DNA from: Bacillota bacterium
GTDB taxonomy: Bacteria > Bacillota > Clostridia > Lachnospirales > Lachnospiraceae
Assembly (NCBI GenBank): GCA_023436225.1
Contig: JAEZKA010000035.1
Coordinates: 1 to 64,000, forward strand
Reading direction: 5' to 3'
Length of the DNA stretch: 64,000 bases
This document shows, piece by piece, positions 17,171 through 26,449 of the stretch (position 1 is its first letter; each line of letters begins with the position of its first letter). Both the position numbers and the translations under genes were made by a program. The notes under the pieces are model-generated. The model had not been told where the DNA came from. It saw nothing but the letters and a program-made list of their open reading frames with translations, and did no database searches.

Positions 17171-17937
17171 TATAATATCCTTTCTATGAAATTGTAAAAC
17201 CCGATACCTAGACCGACACCTACCGCAATACCGAGGGAAATCACGAAAGCCTCTACTGCTCTGGCTGTGCCGGAGTTATAATCTCCTTGAAGTGTATCAC
17301 GGATCGCATTCGTAATCGGTATTCCGGGTACCATTGGCATGATGGAGCCGATTATAATCAGGTTGCGATCAATTCCATGCAAATATTTTGCACAAACCAT
17401 TGTTATTAGCGCTAATACAAAGCTTTTTGCCATATCGATAATAAATGCACTGCCTATTCGGTTATCTGCAAGTTTCCCGATGATAACAATAAAAATACCG
17501 TTAATCCCCGCCAAAAAACAATCCAAGAAGGAACCTCCGAAAATTCCAGCAAAGCCTCCCATAGAGATAACCGTTGCTATTGCTATGATCAAGCTGTTGT
17601 AGATTCTGCTGTTCCTTATCTCCTCCAGCTTTTCATAAGCCTCCTCTACACTGATGATACCATCACAGATATTCCTTGATATCTGATTGACATCATTAAT
17701 TCTACTTAGATTATTAGAACGATTTGCGATTCTCTTCACACCGCTGATTGATTCCATCGAAGGGTCGGACAGAGTTGCTACAATACCTGTAGTGGTTGCA
17801 TATACCTCCACCGAAGAGAGACCTGCAACTTTCATAATGCGTATCATGGTATCTTCCACACGAAAAGTCTCAGCTCCGCTCTGCGCCATAATTTCACCAG
17901 CGAGCATAGCTGTTTTAAATAACGCCTGATAATTCAT
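17170..17937 (-). CDS. Threonine/serine exporter family, large subunit (YjjP/ThrE)
   Basis: A 255-residue protein with a cytoplasmic N-terminal part of about 115 residues (AGEIMAQSGAETFRVEDTM, typical of DUF1212/ThrE) followed by about five membrane segments, including the signature IGSIMPMVPGIPITNAIRD. With the overlapping downstream small subunit it forms a complete two-part ThrE-like exporter. The ATG follows AGGAGAATAGAAAG. The likely role is export of threonine, serine or a dicarboxylate; sequence alone does not decide. Confidence 0.87.
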   Translation of the reverse strand: MNYQALFKTAMLAGEIMAQSGAETFRVEDTMIRIMKVAGLSSVEVYATTTGIVATLSDPSMESISGVKRIANRSNNLSRINDVNQISRNICDGIISVEEAYEKLEEIRNSRIYNSLIIAIATVISMGGFAGIFGGSFLDCFLAGINGIFIVIIGKLADNRIGSAFIIDMAKSFVLALITMVCAKYLHGIDRNLIIIGSIMPMVPGIPITNAIRDTLQGDYNSGTARAVEAFVISLGIAVGVGLGIGFYNFIERIL

Positions 17938-18100
17938 CTTTCTATTCTCCTGTACACTAACCTCTTATCACTTAACTACCTGATAGCTTGCATTTTATTC
18001 TACCATAAAATTTTGTATCCATCACGATTTATTTTCTTTTCATTTCCTCTAAAATCGTGTATTATCATCAATATAACTTCAATGACGAGGAGTCCCACTA

Positions 18101-19315
18101 ATGAGAACGTTTTCAATCAACCGCACCGGATATAAGCTTTTGATGATTAATGCCTTTATCTATATTTCCTTGGCAATGTTTACTCCATATTTAAGCTCCT
18201 TTTATACGAAAGCAGGAATTAGTGCCGTTGAAATCGGAATTCTGCTTACGGTCGGACCCTTATCCTCCTTTCTGATACAACCTATTTGGGCAATTATCAG
18301 TGATCGGACCGGGCGAAGAAAGGATGTTCTCTCTCTTGTTGTTCTTGGCAGTGCTCTATCCGTTCTAAGCTATTATATCGGAAATACCTTCGCATCCTTT
18401 TTATTCGCGTCTATTTTATTAGCTATTTTTATGACCTCGATTGTTCCGTTAAGTGATGCTCTCATACTGCGCAGTGCCCATAAAAACCAGTTGGATTTCT
18501 CAAAAATCAGAATGGGTGGGACGATTGGCTATGCAATCTTCGTTATATTATCGGGAAGTATCGTCAAGATCAATTCTGATCTCGCTTATATTATGGGCTC
18601 TGTGGGCTTCCTATGCCTTCTTTTCTTAGTGCGACGCCTTCCGAAGGATGAACCAAAGGATATCGTTGATACGGCGGAGCTTCAACCTAAAACCAAAGAA
18701 AAGAAAACCATAAAGTCCTTCCTTCATATCTTTGAATCAAAGCAGGTTTATTTTCTCTTGGCCTTAGCTTTCATAAGCCAGGTAGGAATAAGCTTTCATC
18801 TTAGCTTCCTGGGTGTATACATGCTGGAGATGGGAATGAGTGAAGGAACCATAGGCATAACCAATAGTATCGCTGCATTCAGTGAATTACCAATATTATT
18901 CTTAATGAATTGGATTATGAAGAAGATCAGTATACGTAAGATTTTATTTACTTCGTGTATGTTGTTAGGGCTTCGCCTACTTTTGATAACCGGTGAAAGT
19001 CTTCTCTTTATCGTTCTTTCACAAATACTTCATGGAATCACCTATATGTCCATTTATTATTGCTGTGCAGTCTTCATCAGTAAGAATGTAAAGCCTGAAA
19101 ATCAATCCAGAGGACAAAGTATCCTTGCCTTGATTCAGACCGGTCTTGCTAGTATTATAGGAAATATTCTCGGTGGATTTCTGGTGGACACCTACAGTTT
19201 GAAAACCGCCTATACTACCATTACTGTTCTAGTTGTAACTGCAACAGTACTTATCGCATTGGTACAGATAATTGATCTTAGAAAGCAAAAACCTGAATCA
19301 AACAATATTTTGTGA
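18101..19315 (+). CDS. Major facilitator superfamily transporter (MFS_1_like)
   Basis: A 404-residue, about 12-helix transporter. The N-terminal part (TPYLSSFYTKAGISAVEIG), the loop SDRTGRRKDV between helices 2 and 3, a central cytoplasmic loop rich in Lys/Glu (about 185-215) and IRMGGTIGYAIF are typical of the MFS_1_like group that includes nucleoside and 3-phenylpropionate permeases. The substrate cannot be told. It is a single gene, transcribed away from the exporter pair, with GAGGAG before the ATG. Confidence 0.82.
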   Translation: MRTFSINRTGYKLLMINAFIYISLAMFTPYLSSFYTKAGISAVEIGILLTVGPLSSFLIQPIWAIISDRTGRRKDVLSLVVLGSALSVLSYYIGNTFASFLFASILLAIFMTSIVPLSDALILRSAHKNQLDFSKIRMGGTIGYAIFVILSGSIVKINSDLAYIMGSVGFLCLLFLVRRLPKDEPKDIVDTAELQPKTKEKKTIKSFLHIFESKQVYFLLALAFISQVGISFHLSFLGVYMLEMGMSEGTIGITNSIAAFSELPILFLMNWIMKKISIRKILFTSCMLLGLRLLLITGESLLFIVLSQILHGITYMSIYYCCAVFISKNVKPENQSRGQSILALIQTGLASIIGNILGGFLVDTYSLKTAYTTITVLVVTATVLIALVQIIDLRKQKPESNNIL

Positions 19316-19541
19316 AATAATCCGTTTCAACGTCAAGGTAGATTTCATGAATCACAAAAGGCTTGCATCTTAGCTTACAGTCACGAGAAGTCAATACTAT
19401 ATCTCTATATCCGGTATCCGATCAATTATTAACTGTCTCTGCTATTTAATATATGTGGTAACCTTTCTTGTATGTGAAGTGCAAATGTGGTAAGATTTTA
19501 ATAGATATTTCCCATATCATAAAACCAATTAGGAGGAGATT

Positions 19542-20654
19542 ATGCAGAAAAGAGCCTTTGGAAATACCGGACTACAAACTTCTATTTTAGGCTTCGGCGG
19601 CTTTCATTTATTAGAAATCCCTGTTGCAGAAGCGAATTATCTCTTGAACCGTTATCTTGATGCCGGCGGTAACTATATAGAAACGGCAGCAAGCTACGGC
19701 AACGGGGAATCTGAGAGAAAGATCGGTCAATGCGTAGCTGACAGGAGAAATGAATATATCCTGGCAACGAAGACTGGAGAGCGTTCAAAAGAAGGGACTC
19801 TATCCTCTTTGGACCGAAGCCTTCATAATCTAAAGACAGATTATATTGATCTTCTTATCATGCATGCGGTCGGAACCATGGAAGAGTTGGAGCAGATACT
19901 GGCACCCGGAGGTGCATTGGAAGGCGCAGAAGAAGCTCGTAAAGAGGGAAAAGTACGCCATATCGGGATATCGATGCACGGACAGCCGGATGTACTGCTC
20001 CGCGCCTTGAAGGAATATCCCTTTGAGGCTGTGATGACTACGATTAACTACTATGATCATTTTAATTTCCCTGAGATTCAGGAGGAATTGATCCCTCTTG
20101 CCAAGGAAAAGGGTGCTGCTGTTATCCTAATGAAGCCGGTGGCAGACGGATTATTATGGCGCTCCTCTGAAATTGCCTTCCAATATGCCTTCAGTCAAGA
20201 GGTATCTATCGTGGTAGCAGGAATTAATAACCGCGAGCTACTAGAGGCAGACTTGGATTATGCAAAGAACTATAAACCGATCACAGCCTCCAGAACGGAG
20301 CAATTATATACAGAGGCTCCAGAACTCGGTAATTATGTATGTAGACAATGTGGAAAATGTCTCCCGTGTCCAAAGGGAATTGAAATACCGCAGATCTTTC
20401 TTTATGAAGGCTATTATGATCGTCAGATGGCGGACGGTATTGTTACGAACGCTTCTGACTATGCTCTCAAGGAGCGCCTGCGTTTCTGGTTCGGGAATAA
20501 TGATATGGCAAGGAAAAGGTACGATGAGCTTGACGTGAAGGCTGACCAATGTAATTCCTGTGGAGAATGTATGCCAAAGTGCCCCTATGGAATTGATATC
20601 ATTCGTAAGCTTTCCATCTGTGATTATAAGTTAGCAGGGAAAGATATTTACTAG
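19542..20654 (+). CDS. Aldo/keto reductase with C-terminal ferredoxin-like domain
   Basis: A 370-residue fusion. Residues about 1-270 form an aldo/keto reductase barrel with the active-site Tyr in TAASYGNGESE, Lys in LATKTG and His in LLIMHAVG. The usual catalytic Asp (DTA) is Glu here (IETA). Residues about 280-370 hold two cysteine clusters, CRQCGKCLPCPKGI and CNSCGECMPKCPYGI, typical of [4Fe-4S] ferredoxins. The family of Fe-S aldo/keto reductases is common in anaerobes, but substrates are mostly unknown. It stands alone, with GGAGGAG before the ATG and a clear terminator after it. Confidence 0.9.
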   Translation: MQKRAFGNTGLQTSILGFGGFHLLEIPVAEANYLLNRYLDAGGNYIETAASYGNGESERKIGQCVADRRNEYILATKTGERSKEGTLSSLDRSLHNLKTDYIDLLIMHAVGTMEELEQILAPGGALEGAEEARKEGKVRHIGISMHGQPDVLLRALKEYPFEAVMTTINYYDHFNFPEIQEELIPLAKEKGAAVILMKPVADGLLWRSSEIAFQYAFSQEVSIVVAGINNRELLEADLDYAKNYKPITASRTEQLYTEAPELGNYVCRQCGKCLPCPKGIEIPQIFLYEGYYDRQMADGIVTNASDYALKERLRFWFGNNDMARKRYDELDVKADQCNSCGECMPKCPYGIDIIRKLSICDYKLAGKDIY

Positions 20655-20746
20655 ACAGATATTACATAATTTTGCAATATTTCATGAATCGCAAAATCAT
20701 ACAGGCTTCACACTATTTCTATTGTAGGGAATAGGTTGTCAGGAAG

Positions 20747-20780
20747 GGCTGATGCAATCGCATCAGCCCCTTTATTTTAA
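20747..20780 (+). terminator. Terminator of the aldo/keto reductase gene
   Basis: A perfect 10-bp stem (GGGCTGATGC 20747-20756 with GCATCAGCCC 20761-20770), tetraloop AATC, followed by CTTTATTTT. Confidence 0.85.
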
Positions 20781-20826
20781 ACCAAACATAATCCGTATCA
20801 CGTACAAACAGTGCTTATAGTAATTT

Positions 20827-21072
20827 CTATAATTCTCTAAGAATCAGATCGGTACTTCCTTGATTAAGACCAATTTCTATCCGAAGCACCTTGGGATGGC
20901 GGGAATATTCTCCTCGAACCAGATCTCTTAATTGGGTTCCACCCTGATAACCATGGATTACCCGTATTCGATAGATATCCTTCTTTGCCGTCTTCAATTG
21001 ATTATCAAGATAAATCTTAGCCTGATATTTTGTCATACCATGTATATCAATCTCAACAATGCCAGTATTCAA
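20827..21072 (-). CDS. Stand-alone Smr-domain protein
   Basis: An 81-residue protein consisting only of an Smr (small MutS-related) domain: EIDIHGMTKYQAKIYLD at the start and the RVIHGYQGGTQLRD core (HGxxxG type). Smr domains cut or bind branched DNA or, in stand-alone bacterial and ribosome-linked forms, RNA. It begins five bases after the stop of prfC on the same strand, so the two are cotranscribed, which suggests a translation-linked or housekeeping role. No MutS2 portion is present, and none seems lost. Confidence 0.85.
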   Translation of the reverse strand: MNTGIVEIDIHGMTKYQAKIYLDNQLKTAKKDIYRIRVIHGYQGGTQLRDLVRGEYSRHPKVLRIEIGLNQGSTDLILREL

Positions 21073-21077
21073 TCTGA

Positions 21078-22664
21078 TTACCTTCCAAATTCCGATAATT
21101 CTAACCCTTTATTACGGTCAAGGGCTGTCTGAATGCTCCAGTTATGCACGAACAGAAGCAGAGGATTTCCTTTGAGATCCTTAACCTTCTTCGTGTCTGA
21201 GGAGACACTTAGTTTGCTTACGTCAATATTCTTATTCTCTACCCAGCGAATATATTCGTACGCTAAGGGTTCCAGACGGATCTCTACCCCATATTCGGTT
21301 TCCAGACGGAACTTCAATACATCGAATTGCAGCGTACCAACCACCCCGACTATGATTTCTTCCATCCCTGTATTATACTCCTGGAAAATCTGGATTGCAC
21401 CCTCCTGGGCGATCTGTGAAATTCCCTTGAGAAATTGCTTTCTCTTCATGGTGTCCACCTGTCTCACCTTTGCAAAATGCTCCGGAGAGAAGGTAGGAAT
21501 ACCTTCATAAGTGAATTTCTTATCTGCCATGCATAGCGTATCACCAATTGAGAAGATACCCGGATCAAAAACACCGATAATATCTCCTGCATATGCCTCC
21601 TCGATGATAGTTCTTTCACTTGCCATTAACTGCTGTGGCTGGGATAATCGAAGCTTCTTATTGCCTTGAACATGGGTTACTTCCATACCAGCAGTAAATT
21701 TACCGGAACAGATTCTCATAAAGGCAATACGGTCTCGGTGCGCCTTATTCATATTCGCTTGTATCTTAAATACGAAAGCAGAAAACTCATTCTCCATGGG
21801 ATCGATTAACCCCTCCGAGGATAATCTCGGCAGAGGAGAGGTGGTCATCGCCAGATACTTCTTAAGGAAGAATTCTACACCAAAGTTCGTAAGCGCCGAC
21901 CCGAAAAACACCGGAGTCAGCTTACCGGACAAAACCTGATCGATATCAAACTCACTGCTGGCACCATCAATCAGCTCGATTTCCTCGGTTAAGATATCAT
22001 GATTCTCTTTCCCGATTAATGCATCGAGGCTAGGGTCACCCAGCTCTACCTCAACAGTCTCGACTTCCTTCATACCGTTATGAGCTGCATAAAAGCGGGC
22101 AATATGCTTGTTCTCTCTGTCATAAACACCTTTAAAATTCTTGCCAGAGCCTATCGGCCAGTTGATTGGACAGGTACGGATACCGAGTACTGTCTCGATT
22201 TCATCCAGCAATTCGAAGGTGTTCTTCGCTTCACGATCCAGCTTATTAATGAATGTAAAGATCGGTATTCCTCTCATTACACATACCTTGAACAACTTCT
22301 TGGTCTGTGCTTCTACACCTTTGGAAGCATCAATTACCATGACAGCGGAATCCGCTGCCATCAGGGTACGATAGGTATCCTCGGAGAAATCCTGATGTCC
22401 CGGTGTATCCAATATATTAATACAATAATCATCATAGTTAAACTGCATTACAGAAGAAGTAACAGAGATACCACGCTGCTTCTCAATCTCCATCCAGTCG
22501 GATACCGCATGCTTATCCGTCTTCTTTCCCTTAACTGAACCTGCCAGATTAATCGCTCCACCATATAACAGCAGCTTCTCAGTCAGAGTAGTCTTACCGG
22601 CATCTGGGTGGGAGATAATTGCAAAGGTACGTCTCTTTTTTATTTCCTTGGTATAATTTCTCAA
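21078..22664 (-). CDS. prfC: Peptide chain release factor 3
   Basis: A 528-residue translational GTPase that recycles RF1/RF2 from the ribosome. GTPase motifs in order: SHPDAGKTTLTEKLL (G1, residues about 18-32), RGISVTSS (G2), DTPGHQDFSEDTYR (G3) and FINKLDREA (G4), followed by EF-G-like domains II and III. SEDTYRTL and the length separate it from EF-G and from tetracycline-resistance proteins. It is the first gene of a pair with the Smr protein. The ATG follows GGAGGATTTACATTGAGAA with a longer than usual gap. Confidence 0.96.
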   Translation of the reverse strand: MRNYTKEIKKRRTFAIISHPDAGKTTLTEKLLLYGGAINLAGSVKGKKTDKHAVSDWMEIEKQRGISVTSSVMQFNYDDYCINILDTPGHQDFSEDTYRTLMAADSAVMVIDASKGVEAQTKKLFKVCVMRGIPIFTFINKLDREAKNTFELLDEIETVLGIRTCPINWPIGSGKNFKGVYDRENKHIARFYAAHNGMKEVETVEVELGDPSLDALIGKENHDILTEEIELIDGASSEFDIDQVLSGKLTPVFFGSALTNFGVEFFLKKYLAMTTSPLPRLSSEGLIDPMENEFSAFVFKIQANMNKAHRDRIAFMRICSGKFTAGMEVTHVQGNKKLRLSQPQQLMASERTIIEEAYAGDIIGVFDPGIFSIGDTLCMADKKFTYEGIPTFSPEHFAKVRQVDTMKRKQFLKGISQIAQEGAIQIFQEYNTGMEEIIVGVVGTLQFDVLKFRLETEYGVEIRLEPLAYEYIRWVENKNIDVSKLSVSSDTKKVKDLKGNPLLLFVHNWSIQTALDRNKGLELSEFGR

Positions 22665-22800
22665 TGTAAATCCTCCAAATCAACTTTCAAATTACAAATG
22701 TTCAAAAATAATAAACCATTTCATCTTAATATAAAAGAAAGAGAATTGTCAAGGCATTTATCTACAATATCATGTCCTTGTAAGTAACTAGCTTATTATT

Positions 22801-22832
22801 TAAAAAGCGTAGCAGACTTTTTGCTGCTACGC
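22801..22832 (-). terminator. Terminator of the first sugar ABC operon
   Basis: On the minus strand a 9-bp stem (22832-22824 with 22815-22807, GCGTAGCAG/CTGCTACGC) is followed by TTTTTA. It ends the permease genes transcribed from about 26.2 kb. Confidence 0.85.
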
Positions 22833-22886
22833 ATAATTTGTATTAAGCCCATTATATTATTGTAAATCTTACTCTTTATGATATGA

Positions 22887-23723
22887 CTATTGTTTAATAC
22901 CGGAGACAGCAATACTCTGAACGATATATTTTTGCAAAAACAAGAACATAATTGTTAACGGAATGGCACTTAAAACTGCTACTGCCATTCTTGGCCCAAA
23001 ATAAATCGAAGTTTCTTGCGCATTAAACAAGGCAACACCGACTGAAATCATTTGCTTGGCCGATGATCGAATGACAACCAAAGGCCATAGATAAGAATTC
23101 CAATTGGCAATTATTTGAAGTATACTCAGAGTGGCAATGACCGGTTTCGATAAAGGGATTATAATCCGAAAGAATATTTTCCACTCTCCCGCTCCGTCAA
23201 GATATGCCGACTCTCTTAAGGAATCGGGTATCGTAGCTATACTTTGTCTTGCAAAAAATATTCCATATACGTATGCAAAATTACCCAGAATTAAAGGAAC
23301 ATAGGTATCAAGCATCCCCCAATTTTTATACTGCAAAAACAGAGGTATCATTCTTGATTCAAAAGGGATCATCATTACAGCCAGCATAAAGTAAAACCAA
23401 AATCTTTTGAATACAAATTTACCTTTTGCAAACGCATATCCGCAGGCCAGAGCAAAGAAGACAGATATGACCGTATTAATTATAGTAACAGTTGCTGTGT
23501 TACTATAATATTGTTTCAGATCTATTAGCTTCGCAGCTGCCTTATAATTAAATAAGGATGGTTCCTTTGGTATTAATGAAAACTTCGGCAATGACGTTAA
23601 TGCTGCGCGATCGAAGGATAAAACAATTGTCCAAAACAGTGGTGTCAGAATAATCAATAAAAATGCTAGCAATAATAGAGCAACGATACCTTTTCTTATT
23701 CTCTTTGCTTTCATATGTATCAC
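22887..23723 (-). CDS. Sugar ABC transporter permease (MalG/UgpE type)
   Basis: A 278-residue inner-membrane permease of the CUT1 family with six predicted helices. The ATPase-contacting EAA loop reads SAYLDGAGEWKIFFRIIIPL near residue 180. It overlaps the partner permease by four bases and works with it and the lipoprotein receptor at 24776-26230. No ATPase gene is nearby; CUT1 systems of this group usually share a multitask MsmX-type ATPase. The sugar is probably an oligosaccharide from the GH10 substrate, an inference from context. Confidence 0.92.
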   Translation of the reverse strand: MIHMKAKRIRKGIVALLLLAFLLIILTPLFWTIVLSFDRAALTSLPKFSLIPKEPSLFNYKAAAKLIDLKQYYSNTATVTIINTVISVFFALACGYAFAKGKFVFKRFWFYFMLAVMMIPFESRMIPLFLQYKNWGMLDTYVPLILGNFAYVYGIFFARQSIATIPDSLRESAYLDGAGEWKIFFRIIIPLSKPVIATLSILQIIANWNSYLWPLVVIRSSAKQMISVGVALFNAQETSIYFGPRMAVAVLSAIPLTIMFLFLQKYIVQSIAVSGIKQ

Positions 23724-24634
23724 TCCTCCCTAAACATGCCGGTTAATTTAACATTTATCAACGTAAAGATGAAGACAATTGCAAACAATACCATTGCACC
23801 CGCTGATGAGATACCATATTGGGGCGCCTCAAAGCTATACTGATAGATATACATCAAAATGGTTTGCAAGGTACCACCAGGGGCACCGGCAGAATTATTT
23901 CCTCCAATCATAAACAAATCGGTAAATCTGGAAAAACCTGAGATTGCACTTGTTACAAAAAGAAATGCAAAGCTTTGCTTCATAAGAGGAAGCGATATGT
24001 AAAACAATTTCTTTAGTGCGTTTGCTCCGTCCACCTCTGCAGCTTCATAAACTTCTGTCGGAATCGACTGCAGGTTTGCGAGATTAACCAGCATGGAATA
24101 CCCCAAATTCATCCATACCCAGAGAATCGTGGCACCGATTTTTGCATAATTTGAATCAGAGAGCCATCCAATTTGAATTTCCTGCTGTGTGATTACAGAT
24201 AAAAAGTTATTAAAAAGCCCGTCATTTCTTTTTAATACGACCTCAAAGGTTAAAATAACACTGACACCGGTTATGATATTGGGCAGGTAATAACCCACTC
24301 TGAAGAAGCTCTGTAATTTACTTTTTCCAAGATTATTGATCAAGGTAGCCAGAATAAATCCAAGAGGTATGGTTAGCAACCCTAATAGCATTAAAACCAA
24401 TGTGTTTAAAAATGCCCTTATAAATGTCTTATTCGATAGCAGCAACCGATAATTTTTAAAGCCAACATATTCTTCTCCATAACCGAGAAAGGATACATCA
24501 TACATACTATATTTGATCGTTGTCAGCATAGGAGTGTACACCAAAACAATTAAGGTAACTAAACTTACAATAATAAAGGAGTACCATACTAGTTGCTTTT
24601 TTATTTTGCTACGAGCCCATTTTTTCTTATTCAT
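23720..24634 (-). CDS. Sugar ABC transporter permease (MalF/UgpA type)
   Basis: A 304-residue CUT1 permease with six predicted helices and the EAA loop YEAAEVDGANALKKLFYISL near 205. The start was set at 24634 because GGAGGT lies five bases upstream; an in-frame ATG at 24655 would place that ribosome binding site inside the gene. It overlaps the MalG-type gene downstream. A strong hairpin lies between it and the upstream binding-protein gene. Confidence 0.92.
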   Translation of the reverse strand: MNKKKWARSKIKKQLVWYSFIIVSLVTLIVLVYTPMLTTIKYSMYDVSFLGYGEEYVGFKNYRLLLSNKTFIRAFLNTLVLMLLGLLTIPLGFILATLINNLGKSKLQSFFRVGYYLPNIITGVSVILTFEVVLKRNDGLFNNFLSVITQQEIQIGWLSDSNYAKIGATILWVWMNLGYSMLVNLANLQSIPTEVYEAAEVDGANALKKLFYISLPLMKQSFAFLFVTSAISGFSRFTDLFMIGGNNSAGAPGGTLQTILMYIYQYSFEAPQYGISSAGAMVLFAIVFIFTLINVKLTGMFREE

Positions 24635-24672
24635 AGTACCTCCAATTATAGACATACATTATATCAAGAAGT

Positions 24673-24724
24673 AATACAGAAAGGAATGATAGGTAAGAAT
24701 AGGTTTACCACTCCTTTCTGTATT
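24673..24724 (-). promoter_or_regulatory. Intra-operon stem-loop after the binding-protein gene
   Basis: AATACAGAAAGGA (24673-24685) pairs perfectly with TCCTTTCTGTATT (24712-24724), with an inner GGTAA/TTACC pairing. There is no T-run, so it is more likely a 3' mRNA stabiliser or partial terminator that raises binding-protein output over permease output. Confidence 0.7.
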
Positions 24725-24775
24725 TAAAATAAAGAGAAATATGAATATTCCGGTTTCTATTGAATGGATTATTTT

Positions 24776-26230
24776 CTATTTGCTAGTTTTCAGATATGTG
24801 TCAATATTATTTTGAATGTATGCCCCAGCCTCTTCTGCTTTCATATTACCGAAAAGTAATTCTCCGATGACATTTCCCATGTCTGAGGTAACGGCTCCAA
24901 AGCTGACATTATTCGTATAATCGTTGGTTGAATTATTAAAGCCAACCGGGTTCTTAGCTAATGCATTACTGACCACATCACCATATTTATCACCCATGGC
25001 ATCACACACAACCTTCATGCCCTCTCTGTTGTTCGGAAGATTCCTAACATCAACCAGCCATTGTTGAACCTCTTCGTCCGTTACTAAGAATTTGAGGAAT
25101 TCCCAGGCCATTTCTTTATTATTACTTGACTTACTTATTGCCATATTATTATCACCCATGAATGAGGAGGGTGATCCTTTGTATTCACCTTCTTCAATTA
25201 CAGGCATAGTCAGGAATACAAATCGGTCCTCACCATCAAACATTTTTATCTCGTTGTAATGTCCGAAGGCATTTTGATCCCAACGAATCGCTGTGTCATT
25301 TTCTGCTGAGATGGTTTTTGATACATTCGTACCTTCTTTTACGTCCGGACTACAAAATTGTGCCAGATCTGCAATCATCTGAAATGCTCTTGTTGTTCCT
25401 GCCCCGGTAAAATCCACTTTGCAGTCTGCAATTGTTTTGCCATATGTAATTGTTTTTGCATCGAAAGCAGAAGCTATCATTTGATAATTAAAAAAGCGGT
25501 TTCCTACAGAATCTGTGTCAACGATTTGAACTCCCCAGGTCTGCTTTCCTGTGACAGGATCGATTCCGGTCATTCTCTCAGCTAAGGCAAGAACATCCCC
25601 CCAAGTCCAATTTTCATCCGGCAATGCTACACCGTAGTTGTCAAAAATTTGCTTATCCAGAATAGCAATCATTGGATTCATTGCATAACTCATACCCGTA
25701 GTAGTCATTACACTAAGATCTCCGTTAACATCTGTCCTTCTTTGGGCTAAACTGAATATCTTGTCCATCAGTTCCGGTTCTTTTTCAATATAGGGATCCA
25801 AGGGCTCTACCAAGTCAGTAAGGCTCGCACCGTGCATGATAATATCAACATCTCCGCTTAATACAGCTGTCTGAATTGCTGCCTGCCAATTATCCCATGG
25901 AATTGTCTCTATTTCTAAGGTTACATTCGGATATAATTCATTCCAGCGCTTTACTACTACCTCATATCCCGGTAATTCAATTCCACTCACCAAGTCAATA
26001 GAACCTGTTTCTGTAAGCCCTGTAAATAATCCCGGTCCAAATAGCTTCAAGGTAATTGGTGTATCCGATTTTGCAGTTGTGTCCTTTGATGCTTCCGTTG
26101 TTGTCGTGGATTGGGTATCTTCCTTTTTAACCGTCTCTTCACTTTTCTTTGTTGAAGAACATCCGTACAATAATGTAACTGCCATGCTAAGTACTAAAAC
26201 TAACGATAATAATTTTCTTGAAATTTTCAC
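24776..26230 (-). CDS. Sugar ABC transporter solute-binding lipoprotein
   Basis: A 484-residue extracytoplasmic receptor. The signal peptide ends at the lipobox LLYGC (Cys24), followed by a Ser/Thr/Lys-rich linker (about 25-60) and a family 1 binding-protein fold (DLVSGIELPGYEVVVKRWNE at the start, FLVTDEEVQQWLVDVRNLPNN near the end). The start is GTG with GGGAGGATAATT upstream. It heads the operon with the two permeases, and the GH10-SDR-UlaG-RraA-enolase-FAD genes lie upstream on the same strand, so all may serve one glycan. Confidence 0.92.
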   Translation of the reverse strand: MKISRKLLSLVLVLSMAVTLLYGCSSTKKSEETVKKEDTQSTTTTEASKDTTAKSDTPITLKLFGPGLFTGLTETGSIDLVSGIELPGYEVVVKRWNELYPNVTLEIETIPWDNWQAAIQTAVLSGDVDIIMHGASLTDLVEPLDPYIEKEPELMDKIFSLAQRRTDVNGDLSVMTTTGMSYAMNPMIAILDKQIFDNYGVALPDENWTWGDVLALAERMTGIDPVTGKQTWGVQIVDTDSVGNRFFNYQMIASAFDAKTITYGKTIADCKVDFTGAGTTRAFQMIADLAQFCSPDVKEGTNVSKTISAENDTAIRWDQNAFGHYNEIKMFDGEDRFVFLTMPVIEEGEYKGSPSSFMGDNNMAISKSSNNKEMAWEFLKFLVTDEEVQQWLVDVRNLPNNREGMKVVCDAMGDKYGDVVSNALAKNPVGFNNSTNDYTNNVSFGAVTSDMGNVIGELLFGNMKAEEAGAYIQNNIDTYLKTSK

Positions 26231-26449
26231 AATTATCCTCCCTGTTTTGTTTTAATAGAATATCAAGTACTTTTTCTTACTTACAACGTAATTATACTAA
26301 TTGCATAGATAAAATTCTTCAAATATATTATTAATCATGCAACATATATTAATATCAAAAACTATAACTCAATTCTCTATTGATATTTTCAAAATATGAG
26401 ACTTTATTACATAGTATTTTGTTAATATGTCACAATATCATTCATTTGT

